A DNA stretch of 64,000 nucleotides from Onchidella celtica (GCA_963931925.1 OZ007571.1:60824125-60888124); one strand, 5' to 3'; shown: positions 32,985-44,959, counted from the first letter of the stretch. Notes: generated by a model not told the origin, from the letters alone. Numbers and translations: made by a program.

Positions 32985-33063
32985 ACTCTCTGTAAAGCAC
33001 CTAGAGCAGTGTTGGGATTGTGCGTTATATACTCGCAGATGATCTTCATTATTATTATTATTT
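32985..33063 (+). mobile_element. CR1/L2-like LINE 3' tail
   Basis: The sequence tgtaaagcacctagagcag, then a gttatata box, then cattattattattatt is the terminal signature of CR1/L2-type elements. The coding part is absent. Confidence 0.5.
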
Positions 33064-33119
33064 CGACAAAGTTGATGATCAGAATATGTAGTGGTGTCCG
33101 ACAACAACAACAGAAGCAG

Positions 33120-33320
33120 CAGAGGCGGATCTACTATGAAACTAATGAAGCTTAAACTTCATGGCCCCTAATCCAGGTTGGGCCCTGAGGAAATTCTTTT
33201 TAATGAGTGAATTTTGGATGTTGCCCTGTTGTTGCTGGTTGCGAAGGGGGGGGGGGGGAGGGGGGAGGGGGCCCATAACAGTTCAAACTTCAAGGTCCCA
33301 AAAATGTAGGTCCGCCACTG
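33120..33320 (+). mobile_element. hAT-type MITE, 201 bp
   Basis: The right end inverted reads cagtggcggacctacat and the left end cagaggcggatctacta. This is a classic hAT terminal repeat. Flanking octamers agaagcag (33112-33119) and aacagcag (33321-33328) agree at six of eight positions, fitting an eroded 8-bp duplication. A G tract occupies the middle. Non-coding. Confidence 0.75.
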
Positions 33321-33771
33321 AACAGCAGCAATAGTTGAAGAACGACCTTCAATACGACACTAGCCAACGAACACACACACTAAACAAATGAAGAATTACA
33401 CGTGCACAAGACGGGAAGATGGACATTGCTTGAGATCAGGCAAACCAGTACCTCTAAGCCCCCCACATCCGAAAGGATTACGTTCAAATCCCTACACCAA
33501 GGAAAACCTCTTTTCGCTCCGGCCAAACGCACCAAACAAACTTGCATCGATAAACACATTACGTGCAGGACAAACAGAGAAGAAAGAGCTTACATGGACC
33601 TTAAAGTCAACTCTCCCGGGCTGGAGAGTTTGTTAAACGTGCTCCAAGGGTTAATCATGCCACAGGAAAGCCAAACTTACAGACGGCTCAGACACCTCAC
33701 TGCGTCCGTCCGTCCGTCCGTCTCTCTGTCTGTCTGACAGAACTGGGATGGGGTCACATGTACACACAGTA

Positions 33772-33991
33772 AGGGAGGTGTCATACTAAGCCCGGTCAGA
33801 CACAGTCAGATGCTGCCAGCAAACTGTACATCAAAGAAATAGTGACAGAAGCTGACTGTGTCTGACCAGGCTTAGTATGATAGGGTGTTTCCGGATTCAT
33901 TTTATTAAGAAGGTACAGGAAATTATGGTGTGAACTTCTTGTTTGCCTACAGGTGGCTGTGTCTGACCGGGCTTAGTATGATACCTCCCTT
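33772..33991 (+). mobile_element. M3 inverted-repeat element, copy 3
   Basis: A 220-bp element begins agggaggtgtcatactaagc, ends with gcttagtatgatacctccct, and is bordered by TA on both sides (33770-33771, 33992-33993). A third copy of the end module in inverted orientation lies at about 33853-33885, so the left half alone is a palindrome. All three copies share this plan. Confidence 0.8.
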
Positions 33992-33992
33992 A

Positions 33993-34170
33993 GGCCAGGC
34001 GCGCACTAGCCGACTTTAATCTGCCGACGAATTGGATGATGACATCACGACGTTGAGCCACAGTGAAATCCAACTAGTTTGGTGGTCGATGCGCTGGGTC
34101 TCATTGAAACCAACTGTCGTAACTAGCCGAATTAGCCGGCAGGTCGAAGTCTGCTGGTGTACACCGTAAG
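33993..34170. mobile_element. Possible Harbinger-type MITE
   Basis: The left end gcgcgcactagccgacttta and the right end inverted (gtgtacaccagcagacttcg) form an imperfect inverted repeat about 175 bp apart, with ctgccg inside on both sides. It adjoins M3 copy 3. Symmetry is only moderate. Confidence 0.4.
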
Positions 34171-34195
34171 TCTTTGTGGGCCATGAATATTTTCA

Positions 34196-34440
34196 CGTTT
34201 GCCGATATAGGAAGAAAATAGTGGGGGAGATGAATGAAGACTTAACTACAGCAATATCTATTAATAGAAAGCCGACTGTCTTTCTTCCGGAAAGAAAAAT
34301 AGCCTAGCATTCTTGTGCGCCGATATATCGGTGATTGGCACAAACGTGACCAGCAGAAGAACCGATATATCGGTGACTGGCACACAAAGAGTTGATGGGC
34401 TGTATACATTTTACTGGTCCTGTCAGGCAAGCCCGCAAGT
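34196..34440 (-). repeat. Dispersed repeat R1, copy 2
   Basis: Inverted homologue of 150-390. It preserves the duplicated accgatatatcgg modules better than copy 1. Confidence 0.6.
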
Positions 34441-35100
34441 GAATTTGAATATCCGCGCCATATGGTATCTTGTTTTTGGCTAGAAAAATTATGTGCACTC
34501 CTTGGAAGAATTTAATTTCAATTTTCTATCGATTAAGACCAGGGTGCGATCTGTGAGGGGTAAGATGTGCTGCAGAACCCCATGGGCTTGATTTTAAGTA
34601 TGCATTAATTAAACTTGGCATAGTACATTCAAAACGGAGTCATGTAATATAATAAAACTAGGTCAAGGTCTATTTTTGGCACACCGAGTGGTACTTTTAG
34701 AACAAATTTTAATAGCAGTGAAAGAGGGAACAGGCTAAGGGGCAGGATAATATTTCAGTGATGTTCTTCATGTAAATGTATTTAAGATAAGGAATATGTT
34801 TCAAACAATGGTTTATCCTCTCTCTCGTAAGACTAGAGCTTTTGTATTTGTACGCTTCGATAACAGAGCCAGCGATACGGCTTTAAAATGATGGCATTCA
34901 AATGGTTACGCCATACGCGTGAATTGCTAGATTCTGTTCCGCATCACGCTTCCCTTGTTTTAAACTCGTTATGAATTGCACTGGATGGACCAAACTGTAA
35001 AGTTCCAATGATCAGAGAAGGCATTGAAATATGATTATTTACAGCATTCACTGATTCTCACTTCCTCGGTCATTCTCAGCCTATCAGTCCATTGATCGAC
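34441..35100. other. Unassigned DNA
   Basis: Nothing recognisable was seen. Confidence 0.3.
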
Positions 35101-35119
35101 CAACCGGATGATTGGACTC

Positions 35120-35293
35120 TCCATCCATTCCCACCCATCCATCCATCCATCCATTCCACCTTCGGATGATTCGACAGTCCGTCCATTCATCCAACCACCT
35201 ATTGTCTGTCCATTCGTTCGTCCACCCACTCATCCATCCATCCATCCATCTACCCATCCATCCATCCACCCACCCATCCACCCACCCATCGAC

Positions 35294-35325
<32 letters not shown>
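35120..35325 (+). repeat. (ATCC)n then (AATC)n microsatellite
   Basis: Imperfect ATCC blocks with TCGT/CACC variants, followed by perfect AATC units at about 35298-35325. Confidence 0.9.
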
Positions 35326-35706
35326 CAAAAAGCCCCTCTCTTTAGAAGTCAAAAAGCTAGCAGAACAATATCCACATAATCAGTGTTGAACTATGGACTC
35401 ATTAAAGCCCGTAAGATGCATCAGTCCACCACCTTTCGTCACCTCATTTAAGTGGAACATTTCCTTGTGCTTTTAACCTTTGACCTTTTCAGCCCCCCCC
35501 CCCCCGACCTCCCCAACCCCTATCATCCCGTCTCAAAGACTCGCGACAATGATTCACAACCGTGCCCTCCTCCAGGGGAGGAGGAACTCGTATAATTATA
35601 ATTTTAAACTCTCAGAGACCCGTGAGATATGGTTTGTTTACTTAATAAACATACGCAATATCAGCACGTCGGCCTGACAGCTGGACAATCTGGCCAGACT
35701 GGACAG

Positions 35707-35935
35707 TCCCGTCCATCCGTCCATCCATCCATCCATCCATCCATCAATTCAATGATTAGATAGTCCCATCCATCCATCCATCCATCCAATGATTGGAAGT
35801 CCCATCCCATCCATCCATCCACCAAATAATTGGACGGTCTCGTCTAAAAAACCATCCATTCGTCCATCGATCCAATGATTGGACAGCCCCGTCCATCCAT
35901 TTATTCATCCATCCATCCATCCACCCATCTATCCG
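35707..35935 (+). repeat. ATCC-based minisatellite
   Basis: Four ATCC blocks separated by a recurring caatgattggacagtccc-like spacer, giving a unit of about 55-65 bp. Confidence 0.85.
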
Positions 35936-36006
35936 ACAACATGTTGTCCAAGTATGAAGATCAAAATGGGCAGTTTACTAGTTTAGCAATAATTTGTATT
36001 TTCTTA

Positions 36007-36415
36007 GCAGAAGATCTTGTCCAAGCATTTAAATACCAGTTAGAAAGAAGATCATGTCCAAGCATTTAATTACCAGTTGGAAGAAGATCTTGTCCAAGCA
36101 TTTAAATACCAGTTGGAAGAAGATCTTGCCCAAGCATTTAAATACCAGTTGGAAGAAGATCTTGCCCAAGCATTTAAATACCAATTGGAAGAAGATCTTG
36201 TCCAAGAATTTAAATACATGTACCAGTTAGAAGAAGAACTTGTTCAAGCATTTAAATACCAGTTGGAAGAAGAACTTATCCAAGCATTTAAATACCAGTT
36301 GGAAGAAGATCTTGTCCAAGCATTTAAATACCAGTTGGAAGAAGATCTTGTCCAAGCATTTAAATACCAGTTGGAAGAAGTTCTTGTCAAAGCATTTAAT
36401 ACCAGTTGGAAGAAG
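36007..36415 (+). repeat. 36-bp minisatellite, about 11 units
   Basis: The unit gaagaagatcttgtccaagc plus atttaaataccagttg repeats every 36 bp, with one 6-bp insertion at about 36217. The length is a multiple of three, so a 12-residue repeat frame stays open, as do other frames on both strands. There is no sign that one frame is selected. Confidence 0.95.
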
Positions 36416-36706
36416 ATCTCGCTCACACCAGTATTAACTTCATTTAATTATAATAGTCCAAACTTTAAAAAAAAAAAAAAAACGCTTACAAAAAATACCA
36501 AAAAATGAACTTGCCGGATTTAGTCAGAGATGGCATGGATTGCAGAATATTGGCTGGCCAGCTGCTGCCCGTTTGACACCAGAATGTTGATTCACTGAAC
36601 ATTGCAATTCACTCGGTGGTAGGATTGAAATGTTGGAACACTTTAAACATGTAATGACAGGCTGAAAGCGCTGATAGTGGACAGAAAAAGAGTGAAGGTT
36701 GTTCAG

Positions 36707-36707
<1 letters not shown>

Positions 36708-36782
<75 letters not shown>

Positions 36783-36785
36783 AAG
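36708..36785 (+). repeat. (GA)n microsatellite
   Basis: GA run with single-base interruptions. Confidence 0.95.
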
Positions 36786-36856
36786 AAAAAAAACAACATG
36801 GAACTCAAAGAGACACACATAAGCACATACACAGAAGAGGAGGAGAGGTAGAGCAA

Positions 36857-36857
<1 letters not shown>

Positions 36858-36930
<73 letters not shown>

Positions 36931-36935
36931 CAGAG
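36858..36935 (+). repeat. (GA)n microsatellite
   Basis: GA run passing into a CAGAG block. Confidence 0.95.
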
Positions 36936-37029
36936 GGAAAGAGGAGGACAGAGGGAAAGTCAAAAATGAAACTCACAAGCACAAACACACACACACACAT
37001 CAAGAGAGAGAGAAAGAGAGCGGGAAACA

Positions 37030-37737
37030 CACATTACAAGCGAATAAAGCAGGATATAATTAGGGTGAGGTTCGGCTTTGATGAAGGGACGAGAGGGGAG
37101 AGGGGGTCAGAGAGGGAGAGAATGAGAGAATCGGATTCCCTCCTGCAGTTCTTAAATTCACCGAATGGCGCATTTACAAGAAGAAATAACGATGGTAGGC
37201 TGCTTTTCAGGAGGCGAAAAAAAAACGGATTCATTTTTAAACGGTTAGAGATAAAGCTGTTATTTTTTGCATGTGAGCTTTAAAATACAAAGCGAGTAAA
37301 TGTTCATGGTTCATTTTTGGCTGTTAAGTACGGAATTCATGCATTGAGAGTTACGATTAATTGTAAACTTATAACAACAACAACAGCAATAATACTGAAA
37401 CACTCACAACGACCTCAAGTGCTCTTCACATCACAACTACAAGTACACGCGAACTATAGACTAATTCCCTGGCCTCGGCCGCTGTACCTGCCACACGAGC
37501 CAATGAACTAATATCGCCTGATAGGTCATGACCTTCACCCCTGGAAAAGTTCCCCCCATCACCTCCATCCACCGGTGACGCCATCACGAAATGACAGTAA
37601 CTGATCAATATTAAAGGGGGGGGGGGGCGCGCACTCCCGAATGACGTACTGGGGTTGTCCTGTAACAAGCGACATAATTATTTACATTGGCGGTGACAGA
37701 ACGAATCTAAAAGAGCGTTAAAACAGGAGTTGGATGA
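37030..37737. other. Unassigned DNA
   Basis: Nothing recognisable. G tract at about 37616. Confidence 0.3.
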
Positions 37738-37972
37738 TTTGGCATGGTCTTAGCTCTAGATAGCCTGCAGGTTGTGTTATAATTTACGGGTTAAATTCTG
37801 AAAATCAAGGGTTAAATCGAACGCTGCATGGTTTGCTATAGTAGTATTCCATTTAAAAAAAAAAAAAGAAAAACAAATACCGCGATATTTGCCATGCAGG
37901 TAGCTCTTGACAGCCGGCGGCAGGACGTGTTATAAGCTGGGTGTTTAATTCTGAAAACTAAGGGTTAAATAA
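37738..37972 (+). repeat. Direct duplication of about 75 bp
   Basis: Segments 37738-37816 and 37898-37972 share gtgttataa, ttaaattctgaaaa/ttaattctgaaaa and aagggttaaat, separated by about 160 bp containing an A tract. Confidence 0.6.
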
Positions 37973-38142
37973 CCTTTCATAACTGTTAAGTCTCTAAAGA
38001 AATGTATTCAGTTTCTGGCTTCTGTTGGAAAACTTGTAAACATCGGCTTACGATAGGTCACCACGAGACTCTCTGTGTATGAACTAGCCTATAAAGCTAT
38101 TGTTATAATAGCAGTCGCAAAAAAGCTTAGAAAAATAATCTT

Positions 38143-38752
38143 CTATGCAGTTGGAAGAATATGTTGTATGTAGTTGGACCAATAATTATGCTGAATATGT
38201 TGGATGAATATGTGGTATGTAGTTGGAAGAATAAGTTGTATGCAGTTGGAAGAATATGTTGTACTCAGTTGGAAGAATATATTGTAAATGTTGAACGAAT
38301 ATGTTGTATATGTTGCGTGCAGTTGGAAGAATAATGTTGTATGCAGTTGGAAGAATATGTTGTATGCAGTTGGAAGAACATGTTGTATATGTTGGAAGAA
38401 TATGTTGTATGCAGCTGGAAGAGTATGTTGTATGTGTTGAAAGAATCTATTATGTTGCTGGAAGAATATACTGTATAATGTTGCAAAAATATGTTGTTGC
38501 AAGAATATGTTGTATGCAGTTGGAAGAATATGTTGTATACAGTTGGAAGAATATGTTGTATACAGTCGGAAGAATTTGTTGTACACAGTTGGAAGACTAT
38601 GTTGTATACAGTTGGAAGAATATGTTGTATACAGTTGACAGAATATGTTGTATACAGTTGGAAGAATATGTTGTATACAGTTGACAGAATATGTTGTATG
38701 CAGTTGACAGAATATGTTGTATGCAGTTGACAGAATATGTTGTATGCAGTGA
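38143..38752 (+). repeat. 23-bp minisatellite, about 26 units
   Basis: Units of gttggaagaatatgttgtat plus aca/gca repeat every 23 bp, with deletions and gttgacag variants towards the right end. Confidence 0.95.
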
Positions 38753-38759
38753 TCTGTGT

Positions 38760-39500
38760 AATTTTCAGTAGTGAGGGTGCGCATAAAGCTTATGTTGTGC
38801 ACTTTTTTTTTAGTGCTCTGAATGTTTGTGCAAATTGCAGTGTAAACTTGAAATTTTGTTTGAAGATAATTTGGGTGAAGCCTATTTCTCACGGTTTATG
38901 AAACTATATCAGCATGTTACGATTGCATTCAACGAAGTAACGGTATTTAGTCAATATTATTTTAGTTTCAATAAGTACACAATTATTAATTACGAAGTTT
39001 ATTATTTTGCGTAACTGATCTTTCGTGGGCTGATTGCAAAGCTTTTAAGAATATTCAAATATCAGTCAGGAGAATATTAACTTTGTTCTCTTATAAATAT
39101 AAGCAGTTGCCAGAGTATTATTAGAAAGAATATTGCCTGTATTAAATAAGCGTTTGGGCGAATATTATTCATCCTGTCAGATGCAGATCTTGTACGAGTA
39201 CTCAAATGTTGTTTGAGGAATATTATTATTGCATGTAACATTTCTTTTTTTTTTTTCACTTCCTTTCATGACACTGTTTAAGAACTTAAAAACAATTAAA
39301 CAAAGAAAAAAACCAACTAACCAAACAAAACAACAACAGCAACAAAATCATATTTAATGAACAAAGAAAATACCTGTTTGAACACGACAGTTATACCAAT
39401 TTTGATGTGTTTCCATGGAGTAAAACGGGAGACGGAAATACTTCTACTCTAATCACAATTACTGCGCTCATGCCCAATGTCTGCAGAATAAAATTCACTG
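38760..39500. other. Unassigned AT-rich DNA
   Basis: Nothing recognisable was seen. Confidence 0.3.
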
Positions 39501-39504
39501 GGAT

Positions 39505-39910
39505 TCGTTGGAGACAGAGCATCACATACTAACAGTGAGTTTTCTTTGGAGACAGAACATCACATACTAACAGTGAGTTTTCGTTGGAGACAGAACATCA
39601 TATACTGAGTTTTCGTTGGAGACAGAACATCATATACTGAGTTTTTGTTGGGGACAGAGCATCACATAGTAACAGTGAGTTTTCGTTGGAGACAGAACAT
39701 CACATACTAACAGTGAGTTTTCGTTGGAGACAGAGCATCACATACTAACAGTGAGCTTTCGTTGGAGACAGAGCATCACATACTAACAGTGAGTTTTCGT
39801 TAGAGACAGAACATCACATACTAACAGTGAGCTTTCGTTGGAGACAGAGCATCACATACTAACAGTGAGCTTTCGTTGGAGACAGAGCATCACATATTAA
39901 CACTGAGCTT
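39505..39910 (+). repeat. 38-bp minisatellite, about 10-11 units
   Basis: The unit gttggagacagagcatcaca plus tactaacagtgagttttc occurs, with two shortened units of about 32 bp. A further two-copy repeat (ctgggtttacataatca) follows at about 39938-39993. Confidence 0.95.
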
Positions 39911-39994
39911 TCTTACCAAAAAAAACAACAACACAAAAACTGGGTTTACATAATCAAAAAAACAACAACTCAAAAACTGGGTTTACATAATCAT

Positions 39995-40690
39995 AAAGCT
40001 TGGTGCCATCCATACAGTATGTAGGACGCCGGGTTCAGTTTGAACCGAGCAGATGAAAGGCTGTACGCATGGGACGGGGTGTTCTGGCTAGCGTGAGTAC
40101 ACTTTTCAATCATTGTTGTGGATTAAGAAGTTCATTTTACTTTACATTTTAGTCTTAACAGAAAAGTAGTACTGCAATGACAAAGTCATGTATTGTAATA
40201 TAAAAACTCGAATATAGCATCTCTATCTAAGTGAAACAAATCAGATAGTCCATGTACTATATCACGTAAAATTTTAAAAACACAAACGGTTTTATCGTGA
40301 ACGTTCATCTTTCTAATGGGGGGGGGGGGGGGGAGGGGAGGAGGAGAGCCTATGAAAAACGTACCTGGAGGAGAGGGGATGTCAAAAATGCTACACTCCG
40401 CACCTACTATATGGATGTCCCCCCCTCCCTCCCCTTTTAGTTACTTAGTTCGGTCAAGAGTGTTTTAATCCTTTCAAACCCCAGTAAACCAAATTTTTGG
40501 CATTCGCTCCATCGCAACCCTTCATTCCATCACAGGTGACAGGGTGTTAGTAGGAAGAGATGACTATCCCCATTCACGTACCACTAATTCACGTTTCAGC
40601 ATTTGTGGTAATGAATGGCCAGCACTCCTCCCCCAAGGCAGCAATGAGTTTTATAATTGGACAGTGTACGTAGGCAATCGGAATTAACCC
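39995..40690. other. Unassigned DNA
   Basis: G tract at about 40319-40333. No gene was recognised. Confidence 0.3.
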
Positions 40691-40699
40691 ATTGGGATG

Positions 40700-41283
40700 C
40701 CGACAGCCTCTCATCATCATCATTGCCTTTCTCACCCTGGATCAGGGTATAGGCCACCAACAAACACTTTCCATCCCTCTCTATCATGGGCCAGCCTCTT
40801 TACATTATTCCAAGTCTTTGCGCTTCGTTGCACATCATTTTCTCTGGCTCTTCTCCACGTTCCGCGCGGCCTTCCTCTTGATCTCTTGTCCTGGGGATTC
40901 CAATCCAATACCTTCTTCGTGATGCTGTTTCCTGGCCTCCTGAGAGTGTGGCCGATCCATCTCCATCGCCTCCTACCAATTTCCTCTCTGACTGGGCTCT
41001 GTCTTGTTCTTTTCCATACAATTTCATTGCTGACCTTGTCTGTCCATCTGATCTTAAGTAGCTTCCTCAAACATCTGTTGATGAAAACTTGGATTCTCTT
41101 TATGCAGGCCTGAGACGCATTCCAAGTCTCACATCCATACAACAGGACTGACTTCACATTCGAGTTGAATATCCTCAGCTTTGTTTTTAGAGATATATCC
41201 TTGGTTCTCCAAATCTTGCTTAAGGACGTGAAAGCTGCCTGTGCCTTTCCAATTCGTGCTTTGACTTCTGCCTCTTAGTCTTG
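40700..41283 (-). mobile_element. RTE-like LINE 3' end (reverse strand)
   Basis: This 5'-truncated LINE copy lies on the reverse strand. It ends beyond its stop codon in an (ATG)n-type tail (about 40711-40722), the tail type usual for RTE elements. Confidence 0.75.
40732..41283 (-). pseudogene. RTE-like ORF2, C-terminal region
   Basis: The reverse-strand frame carries LLYGCETW, then FINRCLRKLLKIRW, then RRRWRWIGHTLRRPG, then KRSRGRPRGTWRR, ending in GLYPDPG. This is the very conserved C-terminal half of ORF2 in an abundant invertebrate LINE group. It follows the reverse transcriptase domain and is thought to help bind the template or target. 141 codons from 41157 are open. The frame extends upstream to about 41283 with one stop near 41277. 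The RT catalytic box and endonuclease are missing. Such fragments are often misnamed craniofacial development protein 2-like in automatic annotation. Clade assignment rests on motif order and the (ATG)n tail. Confidence 0.8.
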
Positions 41284-41506
41284 AAAAATCTTTTGTGTGT
41301 CGAATGTCGGTTGTAATTTGTCTTATACAATGACGATTTTTTTTTTTTAGCCATTTGATAAATTTCGTTTTAAAAGTTCCGATTTACCCTTTGGAGTAAC
41401 CGAAATTATTGAATTCAAAAGTAGCAAGGACTGTAAAAATGATAGTAGAACAGTATGCTTTATAAAGGAAAGTGTTAATTGCATAAATAAATAGTAACTC
41501 GTGTAA

Positions 41507-41666
41507 AGCTGGGTTCTCATCTATACGGAAACGGAAACGGCAACAGAAACGTCAAAAACCCTTCAAGCAGTGAAATAAAACGTTTCCGAACGCCGTTTCC
41601 GTGCACATGGAAACACTTTTGATGGATTTTTGCCGATTCCGTTTCCGTACAATTGAGAGCTCAGCT
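41507..41666. mobile_element. PIF/Harbinger-type MITE, 160 bp
   Basis: The termini are agctgggttctcatctatac and, inverted, agctgagctctcaattgtac. Both continue into ggaaacgga and cggcaa. The element is flanked by TAA at 41504-41506 and 41667-41669, the target duplication of PIF/Harbinger. The interior holds further inverted cgtttccg motifs. Non-coding. Confidence 0.8.
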
Positions 41667-41875
41667 TAATTGACGTTGCCCGGGTTTATAACTGTCGTTT
41701 GTCCAGAATAGTAAAATTTGCAGAAAACAATGGATTAATTATGATTATTTTTGCTTGCACTGATTAGCGTCAAGAGCTTTTCCTTTCCCGTCAACAGCGC
41801 TTGTACCTTAAGGGCCACACGCCTCCTGTCATGTCACATCGTGGTCTTTGATATTGTCTAAAAAGCTAAAAAATC

Positions 41876-42125
41876 ACGACCTTAATTCTTGTTTGGTCTG
41901 CATGTCCATTTTCAGAAAAAAACTGGAGATCTTTTAGTATGTAGAAGAGGGAGAGGAAACGCACTCTTTGACACTTGTTAGAAATGCCTCGTGGCACTTA
42001 TAAGGATGTTTCACAGTTCCAATTTATTCAAAATTGTTGTCATCATTACTGAAACCCAATTAATGTTTAACGTCGAATTCCTCAATTGTAGAAAAAGTGG
42101 AGTTGGTACAACTAAGAACTAAGTT
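41876..42125 (+). mobile_element. M1 MITE-like element, copy G
   Basis: Full-length forward copy from cgaccttaattcttgtttgg to aaaagtggagttggtacaac and agaactaag. Confidence 0.8.
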
Positions 42126-42189
42126 CCCCAAATGTCGTATTTGAACTTAACAACAATAATATTATTTCCACTCAGCGTTTCAGAGAATG

Positions 42190-42245
42190 ATATGAACAGC
42201 AACAACAACAATAACAGCAACAATAACAGCAACAACAACAACTCA
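42190..42245 (+). repeat. (AAC)n microsatellite
   Basis: AAC/AGC trinucleotides with AAT variants. Confidence 0.9.
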
Positions 42246-42366
42246 CTTCATTTGTATTAAAGGACAAAAACCACAACCGATATAGAAAGCACTCGTGTAT
42301 ATAATATGCCCATTTGAATATCAACACAAACATGCTAAAGTCATCATACCTCATAATTATTAAGTA

Positions 42367-43094
42367 CTAGCTGAGTTCCCGGCCCTCCCCGGGATACATC
42401 GATTTATTAGTTTCAGTTCTGGGTGATTATTATGGACCTGCTTCATTTTGCCTGTTCCTTTAGCTTTGTTTTATTTTTGTTTGTTTGTTTGTTTTTAGAT
42501 ACGTTTTACTGCTCTCCCTTTGCGCGTTGACGTCCTGCGCGTCGCGCCAGCATCCGTCAAATGGCTATGATTTGCGCACGAATTTGTTTGTTTGTTAATG
42601 AACACATCGCAGGAAGTGATAACGTCATGTGTTAACGGAAAAGAACTATTATAATATTTTCCTAGGCATAATTATTGAAAACACAAACCTGTACTTTTGG
42701 CCCTGCAGCGTCAATCTCCCAATTCCAGACCCTTTCTTTTTCCTAGTCTAGGCACATTGAGAACACACAAAGTTTCATACTCTAACTCAATCTCATCGTT
42801 CAAACCAGTCCTAACCGGAAGTTGTTTTTGTGAGTGTGATACAGATACCGGAACCAATCTCAATTACATTAATTTGCCGAAAAAATAGATCGAACGCCAA
42901 TGTGTCGCAACCTAGAAACTAATACAAACGTTCTGCGAGTTATTAATTATTTTGGTATTTTCTGTGCCGGCGATACGACCACGGTCTATACTAAGCGCTG
43001 TATAAAATCTGAGGGTCACCGAATCAGCATTAACAGAGGAGTAGCGAAAGGCGCGCTGCAATTGTCGTAAAGTTTCACTTTTATTAGTATAGAT
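42367..43094 (+). mobile_element. Element Q, copy 2
   Basis: Begins ctagctgagttcccggccct and ends cttttattagtatagat. These termini resemble a widespread invertebrate element type whose copies begin CTAGCTGA and end AGTATAGAT. The interior shows no transposase. Superfamily not assigned. Confidence 0.4.
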
Positions 43095-43107
43095 ATTATT
43101 TTTATAA

Positions 43108-43564
43108 AAGAGAGAGAGAGAGAGACAGAGAGAAAGAGAGAGAGAGAGCAGGGGGGGGGGGAGAAGGAGGAGACGCAGAGGAGAAAAGTTTCAGCTGGTT
43201 CAAAGAACAGCAAGATGCTGTTGCTGGGTGTTGGCTACATTTGAGAGAGAAAGATAGAGAAAAAAAAAGAAAGATAGAGAGACGACAGGGATAGAGAGAA
43301 AAAAAGATGGAGAGAGAAAGAGAGAGACGCTGAGAGAAAAATAGACACAGAGAGAAAGTGAAAGACAGGGGGGAGGGAAAAGGAGGGGAAGACACAGAGG
43401 AGATAAGGTTTAGTTGCTTCAAAGGACAGCAAGATGCTCTTGCGGGTGTAGGCTACATTTGCGAGATAGAGAAAGCGAGAGAAAAAGAGAGAGAGGCAGA
43501 AAAAGATAGAGAGACGACTGGGAGAGAGAGACACAGAGAGACAGAAAGAGCCAGACAGACAGAC

Positions 43565-43598
<34 letters not shown>

Positions 43599-43640
43599 GA
43601 GGGGTGGGGGTGGGGGGGTGGGTGGGAGTGAGGGGCGAGA
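43108..43640 (+). repeat. GA-rich tract with three related blocks
   Basis: GA runs separate three copies of a block with gttc/ttcaaa, gcaagatgctgttgctgggt-like and ggctacatttgagaga segments at about 43195, 43415 and 43660. This is a degenerate minisatellite of about 220-240 bp on a GA background. Confidence 0.8.
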
Positions 43641-43799
43641 CGCAGAGGCGAGAAGGTTCAGTCGGTTCAAACAACAAGACACTGCGGTGGTTGTCGCTTA
43701 TATTTGAATCCGTTAAAAAAAAACACCACCAAAAAAGCGATGGAGAACATATCATCGCTATCATTATCAGTTTCCCCTTTGTTTTATAATCTACCCTTT

Positions 43800-44420
43800 A
43801 GATTGGGGGGTGGGGGTGGGGGTGGTGAGGGTGTGCAATAAATCCATCCCTGGCCTCCTAACTCGGCCTAGTTTTGTGGGAACACGCCATCTGTTTCGTA
43901 GTATAGATCCTGATAAGGTCTCCAACAGTTCCTTAACTAAGGAAGCTTTAGGAAAAAGCCTTATGACAGTAGCCTGGTGCAGAGACACACAAAAAGTGGT
44001 TAAAATGTAGCACCACCCCCCCCCCCCCCTCTCTTTCCAAAAAATACAAAATTACTGAGAATGGAAGACTAGATAGTTTCTTTCCTTTTAAAAAATTCTT
44101 TTGTAATTTAATATTCAATTTAAGTTTGTTTCAAATCCAAGGCTTTGCGAAATACTTTTTCTTCTTATTTTGTGTGTGTTTGATTTTGGCCACATTTAAA
44201 CTTTGTGCCAGGCCTTGCTGCGGCCCCAAGGTTTTTTTTTTTTGTTTGTGTCAATGCACAAAGACGATGCAGAATATGACTGCCGGGTTGCCTGGAGGCA
44301 CTGGGGAAGGCCAAACCGAGAGAAACTATGCAGCACTAGATTATTATGGGGGATAATTGCCTGCATTATGAGGTTGCTCTGGTTACCCGGCGTCTAATGT
44401 CTATTGGTTAATATGTTTTA
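43800..44420. other. Unassigned DNA
   Basis: C and G homopolymers near 43806 and 44016. No gene was recognised. Confidence 0.3.
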
Positions 44421-44426
44421 TATCCA

Positions 44427-44500
44427 GCGGTTTCAAGCTCTTTCGCAAAGCGACCCCCATTGGTGATCACCACTTGAGACCCCCCACCCCCCCCCCCCCA
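44427..44500 (+). mobile_element. hAT-type terminus fragment
   Basis: The sequence cagcggtttcaagc, followed by gcgacccccattgg, resembles the ends of Charlie-like hAT elements. The opposite end was not found. Long C tracts follow. Confidence 0.35.
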
Positions 44501-44708
44501 ATAAACCATCACAATAGTAACCACAAGAAATGTATCCCCCCCCCCCTCCTGGTAATTTGCCCTCTCTCTTTCTCTCTATACCCCTATCTCTCTCCCCCCC
44601 CCCCGCCCCACCCTCTCTCTTGCCCCTTCCCCCGGGGACATTTGTAAACCGCATAGAGCACTGAATCATCTCCCTTTCTGTCTTTCTTTCCCCCCCCCCC
44701 TCCGCCCC

Positions 44709-44727
44709 ATCCCTCTGTCTGTCTGTG

Positions 44728-44780
<53 letters not shown>
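44709..44780 (+). repeat. (GTCT)n-(CT)n microsatellite
   Basis: GTCT units followed by a perfect CT run. Confidence 0.95.
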
Positions 44781-44783
<3 letters not shown>

Positions 44784-44959
44784 AACAGTTTATTCAAGAG
44801 CTTGTCTAGGCTAAACCTCCAGTATCAACAAACAATGCTAATGACTAGACATGAGGTGTAAGCAAATACGTACCTAACTGCATGTTTGCCTTTGTATTTG
44901 GGGAAAAAGCAAGAACTAAACAGATTATGTCACACAATGGATCGTAACAAAGGTGAACG

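Noticed and set aside
32985-33063. Whole region 32430-33063 as one LINE
   Set aside because: Two different 3'-end types occur, with a microsatellite between, and no coding sequence links them.
36077-36508. Possible protein of 12-residue repeats
   Set aside because: The 36-bp unit keeps more than one frame open on both strands, and no upstream or downstream gene structure is seen.
39505-39910. CRISPR-like array
   Set aside because: Contiguous 38-bp tandem units without spacers, in animal-type DNA.
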